Positions 1 through 7,106 of a stretch of DNA of 64,000 bases are shown here, in pieces. Position numbers and translations under genes: made by a program. The stretch is from Murinocardiopsis flavida. GTDB taxonomy: Bacteria; Actinomycetota; Actinomycetes; Streptosporangiales; Streptosporangiaceae. The notes below the pieces were generated by a model. The model made no database searches and was not told where the DNA came from. It worked only from the letters and a program-made list of their open reading frames with translations. Positions within the stretch are counted from its first letter, which is position 1. Each line of letters begins with the position of its first letter. Location of the stretch: NCBI RefSeq assembly GCF_003014485.1, contig NZ_PYGA01000005.1:248001-312000 (forward strand), written 5' to 3'.

Positions 1-320
1 AGCAGGTAGCCGACCTTGGTGGACCCGCCGCCGAGCAGTTCGGCGGCGTACCGGCCGACCACGTGCTGCGAGAGCAGCAGGACGGCGACACCGGGGTACT
101 CGGCCCGGATGCGGATGGCGGCGTGCATGCCCTCCTCGGAGTGGGAGGGCGGCATGCGGATGTCGATGAGGCACAGGTCCACGTCGGGGTGGGCGGCGAC
201 GGCGGCGAGCAGCTCGTCGGCGTCGCCGGCCTCGGCGACGATCCGGATCCCCTCGTCCTCCAGCAGCTTCACCATGCCGCTGCGGAGCAGCACCGAGTCC
301 TCGGCGATGATGACTCTCAT
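1..320 (-). CDS. NarL-family response regulator, C-terminal part outside window
   Basis: Reading leftward from an ATG at 320, the protein begins MRVIIAEDSVLLRSGM, the start of a receiver domain with its acidic pair (E7, D8). The phosphoacceptor Asp lies in CLIDIRMPP around residue 56. The gene runs off the window edge, so the expected LuxR-type helix-turn-helix is not visible. It starts four bases after the stop of the upstream histidine kinase gene, so the two form a translationally coupled two-component pair. By family, phosphorylation by that kinase would activate DNA binding. The target is unknown; the 9-bp dyad at 1799-1820 is a candidate autoregulatory site. Confidence 0.9.
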   Translation of the reverse strand, partial: MRVIIAEDSVLLRSGMVKLLEDEGIRIVAEAGDADELLAAVAAHPDVDLCLIDIRMPPSHSEEGMHAAIRIRAEYPGVAVLLLSQHVVGRYAAELLGGGSTKVGYL

Positions 321-324
321 CGGT

Positions 325-1704
325 CTATGCCTCCCAGGGGATGTCCGCGGTGAGGACGGTGCCCTCACCCGCGGGGCTGTGCACGACGAGCCTGCCGTCG
401 ACGGCGTTGATGCGGTCCCAGAGCCCGTAGAGCCCCGTTCCGGCGTCGGGGTCGGCCCCGCCGGCGCCGTCGTCGGCGACCGTGAGCCGGAGGAGGTCGC
501 CGCCCGCGTCGTCGGCACCCACCCGCTCGGCCGCGACGGTGACGGCGCCCGCTCCGGCGTGCTTGGTGATGTTGGTGAGCGCCTCGCAGGCCGCGTAGTA
601 GGCGACGCCCTCGGCGCGCGGGGACGGGCGCTCCGCGAGGTCCACGCGGACCTTGACGGGCAGCGGGCAGCGCCCGGCGGCGACCGGCAGGGCCGACTCC
701 AGCCCGTGGTCGGTGAGGACCTTGGGGTGCAGTCCCCTGGCGACGTCGCGCAGCTCCGCCATGACCGCCTTCGCCTCGATCTGCGCCTGGCCGAGGAGTT
801 CGCGCGCCTTGTCCGGGTCGCGGTCGAACTTCGCGCGGGCGCGGGCGAGCGTCATGGTGACCGCGAGCAGGCGCTGCTGGGCGCCGTCGTGCAGGTCGCG
901 TTCGATCCTGCGGCGCTCGGCCTCGGCGACGTCGACCATTCGGAGCCTGCTGTCGCGCAGCTCCACCAGGCGCCGCCGCACCTGCGCCTCGGGCACGTCG
1001 AGCAGCAGGCGCTTGGTCAGCGACGTCTCGGCGCCGATCAGGGCCGGCGCGATCAGCAGGCTGAGCAGCGCCGCGACCGGCCCGACGGCGAGGCTGAACG
1101 GGACGGCCTCGTGCCATGCGGGCGCCGCGCTGGTCAGCTCGCCCTGGGCGGCCGCGATGCCGAGCCCGATGAGGATCCCCGCGGAGGTGCCCACCCCGTA
1201 GATGACCAGGCCGAGCGCGAGGGAACCGGCGAACAGGCCGTACAGGCCGATGACGGTGCTGCGGTAGACGGCGGCCCACGCCTCGCGGCCGAGGAGGTAG
1301 TCGAGGACGCGCAGCACCATCGGCCGCGGGTGCGGCGGCTCCGGGATCGGCAGCGGGGTCTCGACGATGCCGAACAGGCCCGCCAGCCGGGCCCGGCCGA
1401 CCCAGCAGGCCGCGCGGGCGAGCAGGGTCGCGGCGACGGCCGGGGCCAGGATCATGCTGAGGAAGGCGCCGCCGACGCCGGCACCGTTGGGGTAGCCGAG
1501 GAGGCTCATGCGGACGGTGTCCGTGAACTCGACCAGCCCGCCCAGCAGCCAGGCCGCGGGGACCAGGTGCAGGAGGGCCAGCACCAGCGAGGTGAGCAGG
1601 TAGGTCAGCGCGACGGCGCGGTCGCCCCACGTGCGCGCCGTGGTGAGCCCGGCCGCGGCGCGTGCCGCGGCCGCGCGCACCCGCCCCGTTCCAGCCCCCG
1701 CCAT
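325..1704 (-). CDS. Two-component sensor histidine kinase (HisKA_3 type)
   Basis: This 459-residue protein has an N-terminal membrane sensor region with about four hydrophobic segments (roughly residues 28-60, 78-105, 140-180 and 195-225). A dimerisation/phosphoacceptor helix follows, with the motif ERDLHDGAQQRL around residue 268, where the His is phosphorylated. The C-terminal HATPase domain shows VADDGAGG and GTGLYGLWDR near residues 405-430. This layout is typical of NarL-partner kinases of actinomycetes. The stop lies four bases before the response regulator start, so the pair is an operon. The stimulus cannot be read from the sequence. Confidence 0.92.
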   Translation of the reverse strand: MAGAGTGRVRAAAARAAAGLTTARTWGDRAVALTYLLTSLVLALLHLVPAAWLLGGLVEFTDTVRMSLLGYPNGAGVGGAFLSMILAPAVAATLLARAACWVGRARLAGLFGIVETPLPIPEPPHPRPMVLRVLDYLLGREAWAAVYRSTVIGLYGLFAGSLALGLVIYGVGTSAGILIGLGIAAAQGELTSAAPAWHEAVPFSLAVGPVAALLSLLIAPALIGAETSLTKRLLLDVPEAQVRRRLVELRDSRLRMVDVAEAERRRIERDLHDGAQQRLLAVTMTLARARAKFDRDPDKARELLGQAQIEAKAVMAELRDVARGLHPKVLTDHGLESALPVAAGRCPLPVKVRVDLAERPSPRAEGVAYYAACEALTNITKHAGAGAVTVAAERVGADDAGGDLLRLTVADDGAGGADPDAGTGLYGLWDRINAVDGRLVVHSPAGEGTVLTADIPWEA

Positions 1705-1798
1705 TGGTGCCCCGCCCCTTTGTCCGACCGCCTGTCCGACCGTTTCTCAAAGGTACGGAGTCGGGGTTCCGCGTCGCCATGGCGCGAACACGACGCCA

Positions 1799-1820
1799 CG
1801 GGTAGTGCGAGCACTACCCG
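1799..1820. promoter_or_regulatory. 9-bp perfect dyad upstream of the two-component operon
   Basis: The arms CGGGTAGTG and CACTACCCG are perfect complements separated by CGAG. The element lies 95 bases upstream of the kinase start codon and faces the toxin-antitoxin operon on the other side. It is a candidate binding site for the two-component response regulator, or a small hairpin. No binding data are available. Confidence 0.4.
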
Positions 1821-1934
1821 GGCGTCACCGGTGTCGCGACAAGGTGGGACACGGAGGGTCAGGAGTCCGCTACTCTTTCCCCCTCGACCGCGACCTCCTG
1901 ACAGGACACCACCGGCATGCCCCGACGTATTTTC

Positions 1935-1970
1935 TGTCATACAAGTATTATCTGTAATACGTGTATGACA
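1935..1970. promoter_or_regulatory. 36-bp near-perfect inverted repeat, toxin-antitoxin operator
   Basis: TGTCATACAAGTATTA and TAATACGTGTATGACA form 16-base arms with a single mismatch around a TCTG spacer. The element is strikingly AT-rich for this genome and ends 15 bases before the antitoxin ATG. Antitoxins of the RHH/RelB class typically bind such dyads to repress their own operon. A TATTAT hexamer inside the left arm could be the -10 box. Confidence 0.75.
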
Positions 1971-1985
1971 ACTATGGAGGCACCG

Positions 1986-2210
1986 ATGCTGACCGTCAGG
2001 TTTCCCGACGCGATCGAGGAGCGCCTCGCCGTCCTCGCCCGCGAGACCGGCCGCTCGAAGAGCTACTACGTCCGCGAACTGGTCGCCAACAATCTGGATG
2101 ATATGGAAGACGTCTACCTGGCCGAACGCGAAGTCGAAGACCTCCGTGCCGGCCGTACGCGCTCGATCCCCCTCGATGAAGCCATGGCAGAGTATGACCT
2201 GGAAGATTGA
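1986..2210 (+). CDS. RelB/RHH-type antitoxin
   Basis: The 74-residue protein opens with MLTVRFPDAIEERLAVLARE, a ribbon-helix-helix DNA-binding fold, then SKSYYVRELVANNLDD, and ends with an acidic tail that would wrap the toxin. The start at 1986 is chosen because GGAGG at 1976-1980 sits five bases upstream; longer in-frame starts at 1965 and 1917 would run into or through the operator. The toxin start lies inside this gene, so the two overlap by 17 bases and are translationally coupled. By family it neutralises the toxin and autorepresses through the dyad at 1935-1970. Confidence 0.88.
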   Translation: MLTVRFPDAIEERLAVLARETGRSKSYYVRELVANNLDDMEDVYLAEREVEDLRAGRTRSIPLDEAMAEYDLED

Positions 2211-2466
2211 GATCACCCCGCGCGCCGACCGCGCGCTCCGCCAGATCGACCGGAAGGAGGCCGAGCGGATCCGGGACTTCCTCTACGAGCGCATCGCCCC
2301 CGCGGAGGACCCCAGGTCCCTCGGCGACGCACTCCAGGGCGCCCGGATGGCGGGGCTGTGGCGGTACCGGGTGGGCGGCTACCGGTTCGTGGTGCACATC
2401 GAGGACGAGGTCGTCCGCATCGTCGTCGTCCGCATCGGCCACCGCCGCGAGGTCTACCGCTCGTAG
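2194..2466 (+). CDS. RelE/ParE-superfamily toxin
   Basis: This 90-residue basic protein begins MTWKIEITPRADRALRQIDR and ends RIVVVRIGHRREVYRS. The alternating strand/helix layout and the C-terminal R-I-G-x-R-R-x-V-Y signature are typical of RelE-family mRNA interferases, which cleave mRNA in the ribosomal A site. The ATG at 2194 lies within the antitoxin gene. The terminal HRREVY segment supplies the usual basic/aromatic catalytic residues. A ParE-like gyrase poison is the alternative, but the sequence looks more RelE-like. Confidence 0.88.
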   Translation: MTWKIEITPRADRALRQIDRKEAERIRDFLYERIAPAEDPRSLGDALQGARMAGLWRYRVGGYRFVVHIEDEVVRIVVVRIGHRREVYRS

Positions 2467-2480
2467 CCGGGGCGGCGCGG

Positions 2481-2915
2481 TCAGCCGGTCTCGGCGAGGC
2501 GCTTGAGCCGCGGCAGGGTGCGCTCGATGCCGCGGGCGTTGCGCGCGGGGATTCCGAGCAACTGGTACACGCCGCGCGGCGCACGGGTGTAGTCGAAGGT
2601 CTCGGTGACCCTGGTGGCGCCGTCGCCGAACGGGGCCAGCTCCCAGCGCCAGCGGTGCGGTCCGGCGTGCCGCCAGGCGATGCGGCGCCCCTCCTCGAAC
2701 TCCACCACGCGATTGGAGATCCGGTACGGCAGCCCGAGCACCATGTCCATGCCGAAGCGCGCGCCGCGTGTGAGCCGTTCGGGCCCCTCCACCAGCCCCT
2801 TCACCGAGCCCGACCCGTCGAACTCACTGTGGCGGTGCGGTGCGGCGAGGATGTCGAAGATCGTCTGGGCGGGCGCGTCGATCACGACGCTCCGCGACAC
2901 GAGGTGGGTGGCCAT
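2481..2915 (-). CDS. SRPBCC-family (START/polyketide cyclase-like) protein
   Basis: The 144-residue protein begins MATHLVSRSVVIDAPAQTIF, the first strand and helix of the SRPBCC fold, and continues with FDILAAPHRHSEFDGSGSV. Typical later elements are WELAPFGDGATRVTETFDY and a long C-terminal helix ending in LPRLKRLAETG. Members bind hydrophobic ligands in a deep cavity; the ligand here is unknown. It lies 13 bases downstream of the GPP34 gene on the same strand, so it may share that transcript. The downstream start at 2915 is used because the longer upstream frame is GPP34 shadow. Confidence 0.82.
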   Translation of the reverse strand: MATHLVSRSVVIDAPAQTIFDILAAPHRHSEFDGSGSVKGLVEGPERLTRGARFGMDMVLGLPYRISNRVVEFEEGRRIAWRHAGPHRWRWELAPFGDGATRVTETFDYTRAPRGVYQLLGIPARNARGIERTLPRLKRLAETG

Positions 2916-2928
2916 GGGCGAGATCCTC

Positions 2929-3732
2929 TCAGGCCCCCAGGATCGGCCGCACGAGGCCCGCCCCGATCGCGGCGGCGAGCGCGATCTGGATCCGCTGGAC
3001 GGTGGAGCGGACCGCCCCGCCCACCTCCGCGGCGACCTCCCCGCCGGTGGCGTCGCCGCGGACCGCGGCGGCGATCGCCTTGCGGCGCCGCGACCGGGCC
3101 TGGTCGGGCAGCAGCCGGGCGTCGAGGCCGGTCGCGGCGAGCAGGGCGAGCAGGACCCCGGTGCGCGCGTCGGGGACACGCCCGGTCCGCACGGCCGTCC
3201 GCAGCGCCTCGGCGCGATCGGCGGCCGCCGCGGGGTCGGCGGCGGCGTACCTCGTGACGGGCACGCCGAACGGGCCGGGGCGGCTCTCGGCGCGCAGGAT
3301 CCCCGCAGCGACGGCGCGCCGCAGCAGCCTGCGGCGCAGCTTGCGGCCCTGGACCTTGTGCACCCAGGAGGCGAGTGTGCGGCGCCGGGTCTCGGCGGCG
3401 ATGGTGCCGGCGATGTCGGCGAGCTCGGCGTCGGAGTGCGCGGCCTGCTGCGCGCCCAGCACCCGCGACCGCTCCAGTTGCAGCCGGCCCGCCAGTGCCA
3501 GCTCCGCCAGCAGCGCCCCCGCGAGGCCGCAGTTCACCGCCGCGAACCGGCCGCGGGGGCGGCCGGTCGCCGGGTCGAGTGTGAGGACGAGGAGGTCGTC
3601 GGCGAGGAGCCGCGCCGCCGGGCGGTTCTCTCGGCCGTTCTCTCGGCCGTTCTCTCGACCGTTCTCGCTGTCTCTCTCGGGGTCGTGCCCGCGCGCCCTG
3701 TCGGGGCGGGTCCGGGTGGTGCCGCGCGTCAT
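2929..3732 (-). CDS. GPP34 (GOLPH3/Vps74-like) family protein, copy A
   Basis: The 267-residue protein carries the all-helical GPP34 fold: LLADDLLVLTLDPATGRPRG at about residues 42-61, then VNCGLAGALLAELALAGRL, a typical second-helix signature. Eukaryotic relatives bind phosphatidylinositol-4-phosphate on Golgi membranes; the role of the actinobacterial proteins is not established and membrane association is inferred. The first 40 residues are a basic, low-complexity tail with ENGR repeated three times, encoded by a 12-bp tandem repeat. It starts four bases after the stop of the upstream GPP34 paralogue, so the two are coupled. Confidence 0.88.
   Translation of the reverse strand: MTRGTTRTRPDRARGHDPERDSENGRENGRENGRENRPAARLLADDLLVLTLDPATGRPRGRFAAVNCGLAGALLAELALAGRLQLERSRVLGAQQAAHSDAELADIAGTIAAETRRRTLASWVHKVQGRKLRRRLLRRAVAAGILRAESRPGPFGVPVTRYAAADPAAAADRAEALRTAVRTGRVPDARTGVLLALLAATGLDARLLPDQARSRRRKAIAAAVRGDATGGEVAAEVGGAVRSTVQRIQIALAAAIGAGLVRPILGA
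3625..3660. repeat. 12-bp tandem repeat (three copies) in GPP34-A
   Basis: GTTCTCTCGGCC is repeated at 3625, 3637 and 3649 (the third has one change), with a degenerate fourth copy to about 3668. The 12-bp unit is in frame and encodes ENGR repeats in the N-terminal tail, so copy-number change would not break the gene. Confidence 0.9.
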
Positions 3733-3736
3733 CGGA

Positions 3737-4402
3737 TCAGCTCCCGGCGGCGCCGGCCGAGCCCGCGGAGGCGGCCGCCGCGGTCGCGGCCTCGATCGAC
3801 TGGATCACCGACTTCACGGCCCTGCCGATCTCGTCGCCGGCCATGACCGCCTTGATCATCCGGCGGCGCTCCCCCTGCGGCAGTTCGCGGAACAGCTTGC
3901 GGTCGACGCGCACGGCGCCGCACAGCGCCAGCAGCGCGACCGACCTGGAGTCGGCGGGGTGCTCCTGCCGCAGGACCGAGCCGAGCCGCAGGACCAGGTC
4001 GTCGCGCTGCCCCGGCTGGGCGGGGCGGTAGTCGTTCATGGGGAAGATCCCGAGCGCCCGGCGGGCCTGGTGGGTCAGGACGCCGTGCGCCACGGCGCCG
4101 CCCAGCAGCGCCTTGCGCAGTCGCGCGTTCTGGACCTTGGTGACCCACCACTTGATCTTGCGCGGGCGCGGCTCGGCCGCGACGCGGGCGGCGAACCCGT
4201 CGAGCTGGGGATCGCCCATCGGTGCGCCGTCGAGCGGGTACAGGCGCTCGGCGTCGATGCCGAGGCGCCCGGCCAGGGCGAGGTCGGCGACCATGGCGCC
4301 GACCAGGCCGCAGGTGAGCCGGGTGGAATCGACCAGTGGACGGCCCGTTCCGGGGTCGTAGCACAGGAGCAGCAGCTCCTCGGCGATCGTGGTCTTCGGC
4401 AT
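3737..4402 (-). CDS. GPP34 (GOLPH3/Vps74-like) family protein, copy B
   Basis: This 221-residue protein starts directly with the GPP34 core (MPKTTIAEELLLLCYDPGTG) and continues with LTCGLVGAMVADLALAGRLG. It lacks the long N-terminal tail of copy A. It is the first gene of an apparent three-gene unit (GPP34-B, GPP34-A, SRPBCC) with gaps of 4 and 13 bases. The C-terminal third is rich in Ala and Gly and ends AGSAGAAGS. Tandem GPP34 genes suggest duplication; the sequences have diverged well beyond the core motif. Function is not known for bacterial members. Confidence 0.88.
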   Translation of the reverse strand: MPKTTIAEELLLLCYDPGTGRPLVDSTRLTCGLVGAMVADLALAGRLGIDAERLYPLDGAPMGDPQLDGFAARVAAEPRPRKIKWWVTKVQNARLRKALLGGAVAHGVLTHQARRALGIFPMNDYRPAQPGQRDDLVLRLGSVLRQEHPADSRSVALLALCGAVRVDRKLFRELPQGERRRMIKAVMAGDEIGRAVKSVIQSIEAATAAAASAGSAGAAGS

Positions 4403-4475
4403 GCTTCCCTCTCGTGGCCGGGTGTCGACCGGGTCCCCTCCGCGCCGCGGTGCCCCGATTATGGCACCCGCCCCG

Positions 4476-4497
4476 GGCCCGCACCCCCGTGCGGGCC
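4476..4497 (-). terminator. Hairpin after the CPBP gene
   Basis: GGCCCGCAC and GTGCGGGCC form a perfect 9-bp stem with a CCCC loop, 12 bases beyond the CPBP stop codon. No U tract follows. It also lies just upstream of the GPP34 operon and would isolate it from CPBP read-through. Confidence 0.6.
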
Positions 4498-4508
4498 GCG
4501 CCCGGCCG

Positions 4509-5426
4509 TCAGCCGACGAGGTCCATCGTGGGGATGACGAGCAGCGAGATGACGCCGATGCGCAGCAGCAGGGTCAGCCAGATGTTGCGGTACATCGACC
4601 ACACGAAGCCGTAGAGCAGGCCGAGGATGCCGTAGGACGCGAGGGCGAAGTCGACGCCGCGCATGGCGAGGGGCCCGGCCGGCCCGGGGAACGCGCTGTA
4701 GCGGCCCAGCAGCGCGTAGGTGAGCGCGTAGACCACCGACGCCGCCAGGATCCCGGCCCACCGGCCCAGGAGCAGTTCCAGCCGGGTTTGCAGCAGCGCG
4801 CGGAAGAACAGCTCCTCGGGGACGACGACCGCGGCGAGGGCCAGCCCGATCAGCAGGGCGAGCGGAGTGAACGGGGCACGGAACTCGACGGCGGCGACAA
4901 CGGCCAGGCACAGCAGGACGGGCACGAGTCCGAGCCAGCGCCAGCGCTCGGCCGGGAGGTCAATCCGCATGGCGAGGGAGGCCATGCTCCGGCCCGCGCT
5001 GACCGTGAATCCCGCCCGGTCGGTGAACAGCAGCGGCACGACGAACAGGAAGAGCACCCGCATCACCGGCGCAGCGAGGAGGAGGAAGTCGGCGGAGAAC
5101 AGGCCGAAGAGCCAGGCGAGAGCGACACTTCCGCCGAGGAAGCCGAGGAGGCACACCGCGAGCCAGCACACCTCCCTGCCGAGGGAGTGCTCGGCGAGCG
5201 CGTCCCGCACGGCGGTGTCGAGGCTCGTGCGGTCGGCGAACACGGCGAACGCCCAGACCAGCGGGATCCCGACGAGGGGCGCCAACCACACGGCCCACAG
5301 CCCCTCGGGCACGTCCCCGGTGTCGTTGCCGGCGCCGATGAAGAGCGGCCCCGGCAGCACGCTCACCAGCGCGAGGGCATAGAGGACGAGGCAGCCCACC
5401 ACCACCGGACCGCGCACTGCTCTCAC
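4509..5426 (-). CDS. CPBP-family (CAAX protease-like) membrane protein, degenerate active site
   Basis: The 305-residue protein has about eight hydrophobic segments. The CPBP motif 1 is present as EELFFR (EExxxR) near residue 204. In motif 2 the usual FxxxH is replaced by VYALTY, and in motif 3 the usual HxxxN/D is replaced by LLLRIGVISL, so both catalytic histidines are absent. Active family members are intramembrane metalloproteases involved in peptide maturation or immunity. This copy is likely non-proteolytic or uses another mechanism. It stands alone on its strand between two other transcription units. Confidence 0.85.
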   Translation of the reverse strand: MRAVRGPVVVGCLVLYALALVSVLPGPLFIGAGNDTGDVPEGLWAVWLAPLVGIPLVWAFAVFADRTSLDTAVRDALAEHSLGREVCWLAVCLLGFLGGSVALAWLFGLFSADFLLLAAPVMRVLFLFVVPLLFTDRAGFTVSAGRSMASLAMRIDLPAERWRWLGLVPVLLCLAVVAAVEFRAPFTPLALLIGLALAAVVVPEELFFRALLQTRLELLLGRWAGILAASVVYALTYALLGRYSAFPGPAGPLAMRGVDFALASYGILGLLYGFVWSMYRNIWLTLLLRIGVISLLVIPTMDLVG

Positions 5427-5494
5427 TGGTCGTCCCCCTTGGCGGTGGGCCGCATTCCGCGCCCACCACCGGCAACATCACCTACCTGGCTATA

Positions 5495-5509
5495 TAACTG
5501 AAAGTAACT
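5495..5509. promoter_or_regulatory. TAACT direct repeat in AT-rich CPBP promoter region
   Basis: TAACT occurs at 5495-5499 and 5505-5509, exactly one helical turn apart, in a locally AT-rich stretch 70-85 bases upstream of the CPBP start. It is a candidate regulator site; a TATATA at 5491-5496 read leftward may serve as a -10 element, though no matching -35 box is seen. Confidence 0.3.
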
Positions 5510-5563
5510 TAATGGGCGACAAATGTCGCCGACCGTGGCGCGTGGTGGCGCGGTCGTCGCGGT

Positions 5564-5609
5564 GCGGCCGCCGTCCCCGGGGGGACGGTGTGTCACGGAC
5601 GGCGGCCGC
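5564..5609 (-). terminator. Long hairpin after ehuA
   Basis: GCGGCCGCCGTCC (5564-5576) and GGACGGCGGCCGC (5597-5609) are perfect 13-bp arms around a 20-base loop. It begins 17 bases beyond the ehuA stop codon and likely ends the ectoine uptake transcript. There is no U tract. Confidence 0.65.
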
Positions 5610-5626
5610 GTGCCGGGGCCTCGGGG

Positions 5627-6472
5627 TCAGCCCTCCAGGACGGCGTGCAGGAACTCCCGAGTGCGGTCCTCGGCGGGCGCGCCGAAGATCTGGTCGGGCG
5701 GCCCCTCCTCGACGATCTTGCCCTTGTCGAACATCAGCACCCGGTGCGAGACGTCCTTGGCGAACTGCATCTCATGCGTCACCGACAGCATGGTGATGTC
5801 GGTGGTGCGCGCGATCTCCCGGAGGACGTCGAGGACGCCCGCGACGAGTTCGGGGTCGAGCGCCGAGGTCACCTCGTCGAGGAGCAGGATCTCCGGGCGC
5901 ATCGCCAGCGCCCTGGCGATCGCGACCCGCTGCTGCTGGCCGCCGGAGAGCTGGGTGGGGTGCGCGTCGATGCGCTCCTTCAGCCCCACCATGTCGAGCA
6001 GCTCCGCCGCCCGCTGGTCGGCCTCGTCGCGCGAGACACCGAGCGTGTGGATCGGCGACTCGGTGATGTTGCGGCGCACCGTCATGTTCGGGAACAGGTT
6101 GAACTGCTGGAACACCATCCCGATCTTCTTGCGCACCTCGCGCTGGTGCTGCTCGCCGGCCTTGACGAGGTCGGTGCCCTTGTACTCGTGGCTCAGCGGG
6201 TCGCCGTTGACCCAGATCACGCCGTCGGTGACGTGCTCAAGGGTCATCAGCAGCCGCAGGATAGTGGTCTTGCCCGAACCGCTCGGCCCGATGAGCGACA
6301 CCCGCTGCCCCGGCTGGACGCTGAAGTCCAGGTGGTCGAGGACGGTGTTGTCGCCGTACCGCTTGACCACCTTGTCGAACCGGATCAGGGGGGAGCCCTC
6401 TTCGCTGCGGGGCTTGGGGACCCCGGCCGCGGCCTCCCGGGCGGCGGGGGTGTTGTCGTCAGACTGCGGCAT
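5627..6472 (-). CDS. ehuA: Ectoine/hydroxyectoine ABC transporter ATP-binding protein EhuA
   Basis: The 281-residue ATPase shows Walker A GPSGSGKTT, signature LSGGQQQRVAIARAL, Walker B ILLLDEVTSALD and the switch His in LSVTHEMQFA. It matches the polar amino acid (HisP/GlnQ) class that energises Ehu-type importers. The first 28 residues are a hydrophilic extension. Its start overlaps the end of ehuD by 14 bases, so it is the last gene of ehuBCDA. The assignment to ectoine rather than a generic amino acid rests on the adjoining ectABCD genes and on Ehu-like permeases. Confidence 0.9.
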   Translation of the reverse strand: MPQSDDNTPAAREAAAGVPKPRSEEGSPLIRFDKVVKRYGDNTVLDHLDFSVQPGQRVSLIGPSGSGKTTILRLLMTLEHVTDGVIWVNGDPLSHEYKGTDLVKAGEQHQREVRKKIGMVFQQFNLFPNMTVRRNITESPIHTLGVSRDEADQRAAELLDMVGLKERIDAHPTQLSGGQQQRVAIARALAMRPEILLLDEVTSALDPELVAGVLDVLREIARTTDITMLSVTHEMQFAKDVSHRVLMFDKGKIVEEGPPDQIFGAPAEDRTREFLHAVLEG

Positions 6473-7106
6473 AGCGTCGCTCCAGGAATCGGATCACTAC
6501 CGCGGAGAGCACGCTCACGATGATGAAGAGCACACCGACCGTGGAGATCATTTCGAGGTACTTGAAGTTCGTGCCGGCGAGCTCGTTCGCCTTGAACAGC
6601 ATCTCGGGCACCGTGATGGCGAACAGCAGCGGCGTGTCCTTGAACATCGCGATGAGGTAGTTGCCGAGGGCCGGGATCACCCTGCGGATCGCCTGCGGCA
6701 GGATCACGGCCGTCCACATGCGGCCCGGGGAGATGCTGAGCGCCCGGCCGGCCTCCCACTGGCCCTTGGGGATGCCCTCGATGCCGGACCGGTAGACCTC
6801 GGCCGTGTAGGCGGCGTAGTGCAGCCCCAGGCCGATGATGCCGGCCGCCAGCGGGCCCAGGCTGATGCCGAACCCGGGCAGCACGTAGAACAGGAAGAAC
6901 AGTTGGACGAGCAACGGCGTGCAGCGGATGAACTCCATGATCCAGTGCACGGTCCAGGCGACGGGCCGCGGCGCGCTGCGCCGCGCGATCGCGACGAGCA
7001 GCCCGAGCACCAGCGCGACGACGTAGCCCACCGCCGTCGCGAGGATGGTGAGCTGGAGCCCTTCGATCAGCGCGGGGAAGTTGTCCCCGATGAATCCCCA
7101 GTCCAT
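6459..7106 (-). CDS. ehuD: Ectoine/hydroxyectoine ABC transporter permease EhuD
   Basis: The 215-residue membrane protein begins MDWGFIGDNFPALIEGLQLT and has about five transmembrane helices of the HisM/GlnP type. The cytoplasmic EAA loop appears as QWEAGRALSISPGRMWTAVI near residue 125, with the following ILPQAIRRVIPALGN that docks on the ATPase. It overlaps ehuC by one base (TAATG) and ehuA by 14 bases. With EhuC it would form the heterodimeric channel. Confidence 0.9.
   Translation of the reverse strand: MDWGFIGDNFPALIEGLQLTILATAVGYVVALVLGLLVAIARRSAPRPVAWTVHWIMEFIRCTPLLVQLFFLFYVLPGFGISLGPLAAGIIGLGLHYAAYTAEVYRSGIEGIPKGQWEAGRALSISPGRMWTAVILPQAIRRVIPALGNYLIAMFKDTPLLFAITVPEMLFKANELAGTNFKYLEMISTVGVLFIIVSVLSAVVIRFLERRYAAV

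Noticed and set aside
16-1968. Long rightward frame opposite the histidine kinase
   Set aside because: It is an antisense shadow of a clear kinase gene; no domain or ribosome site supports it.
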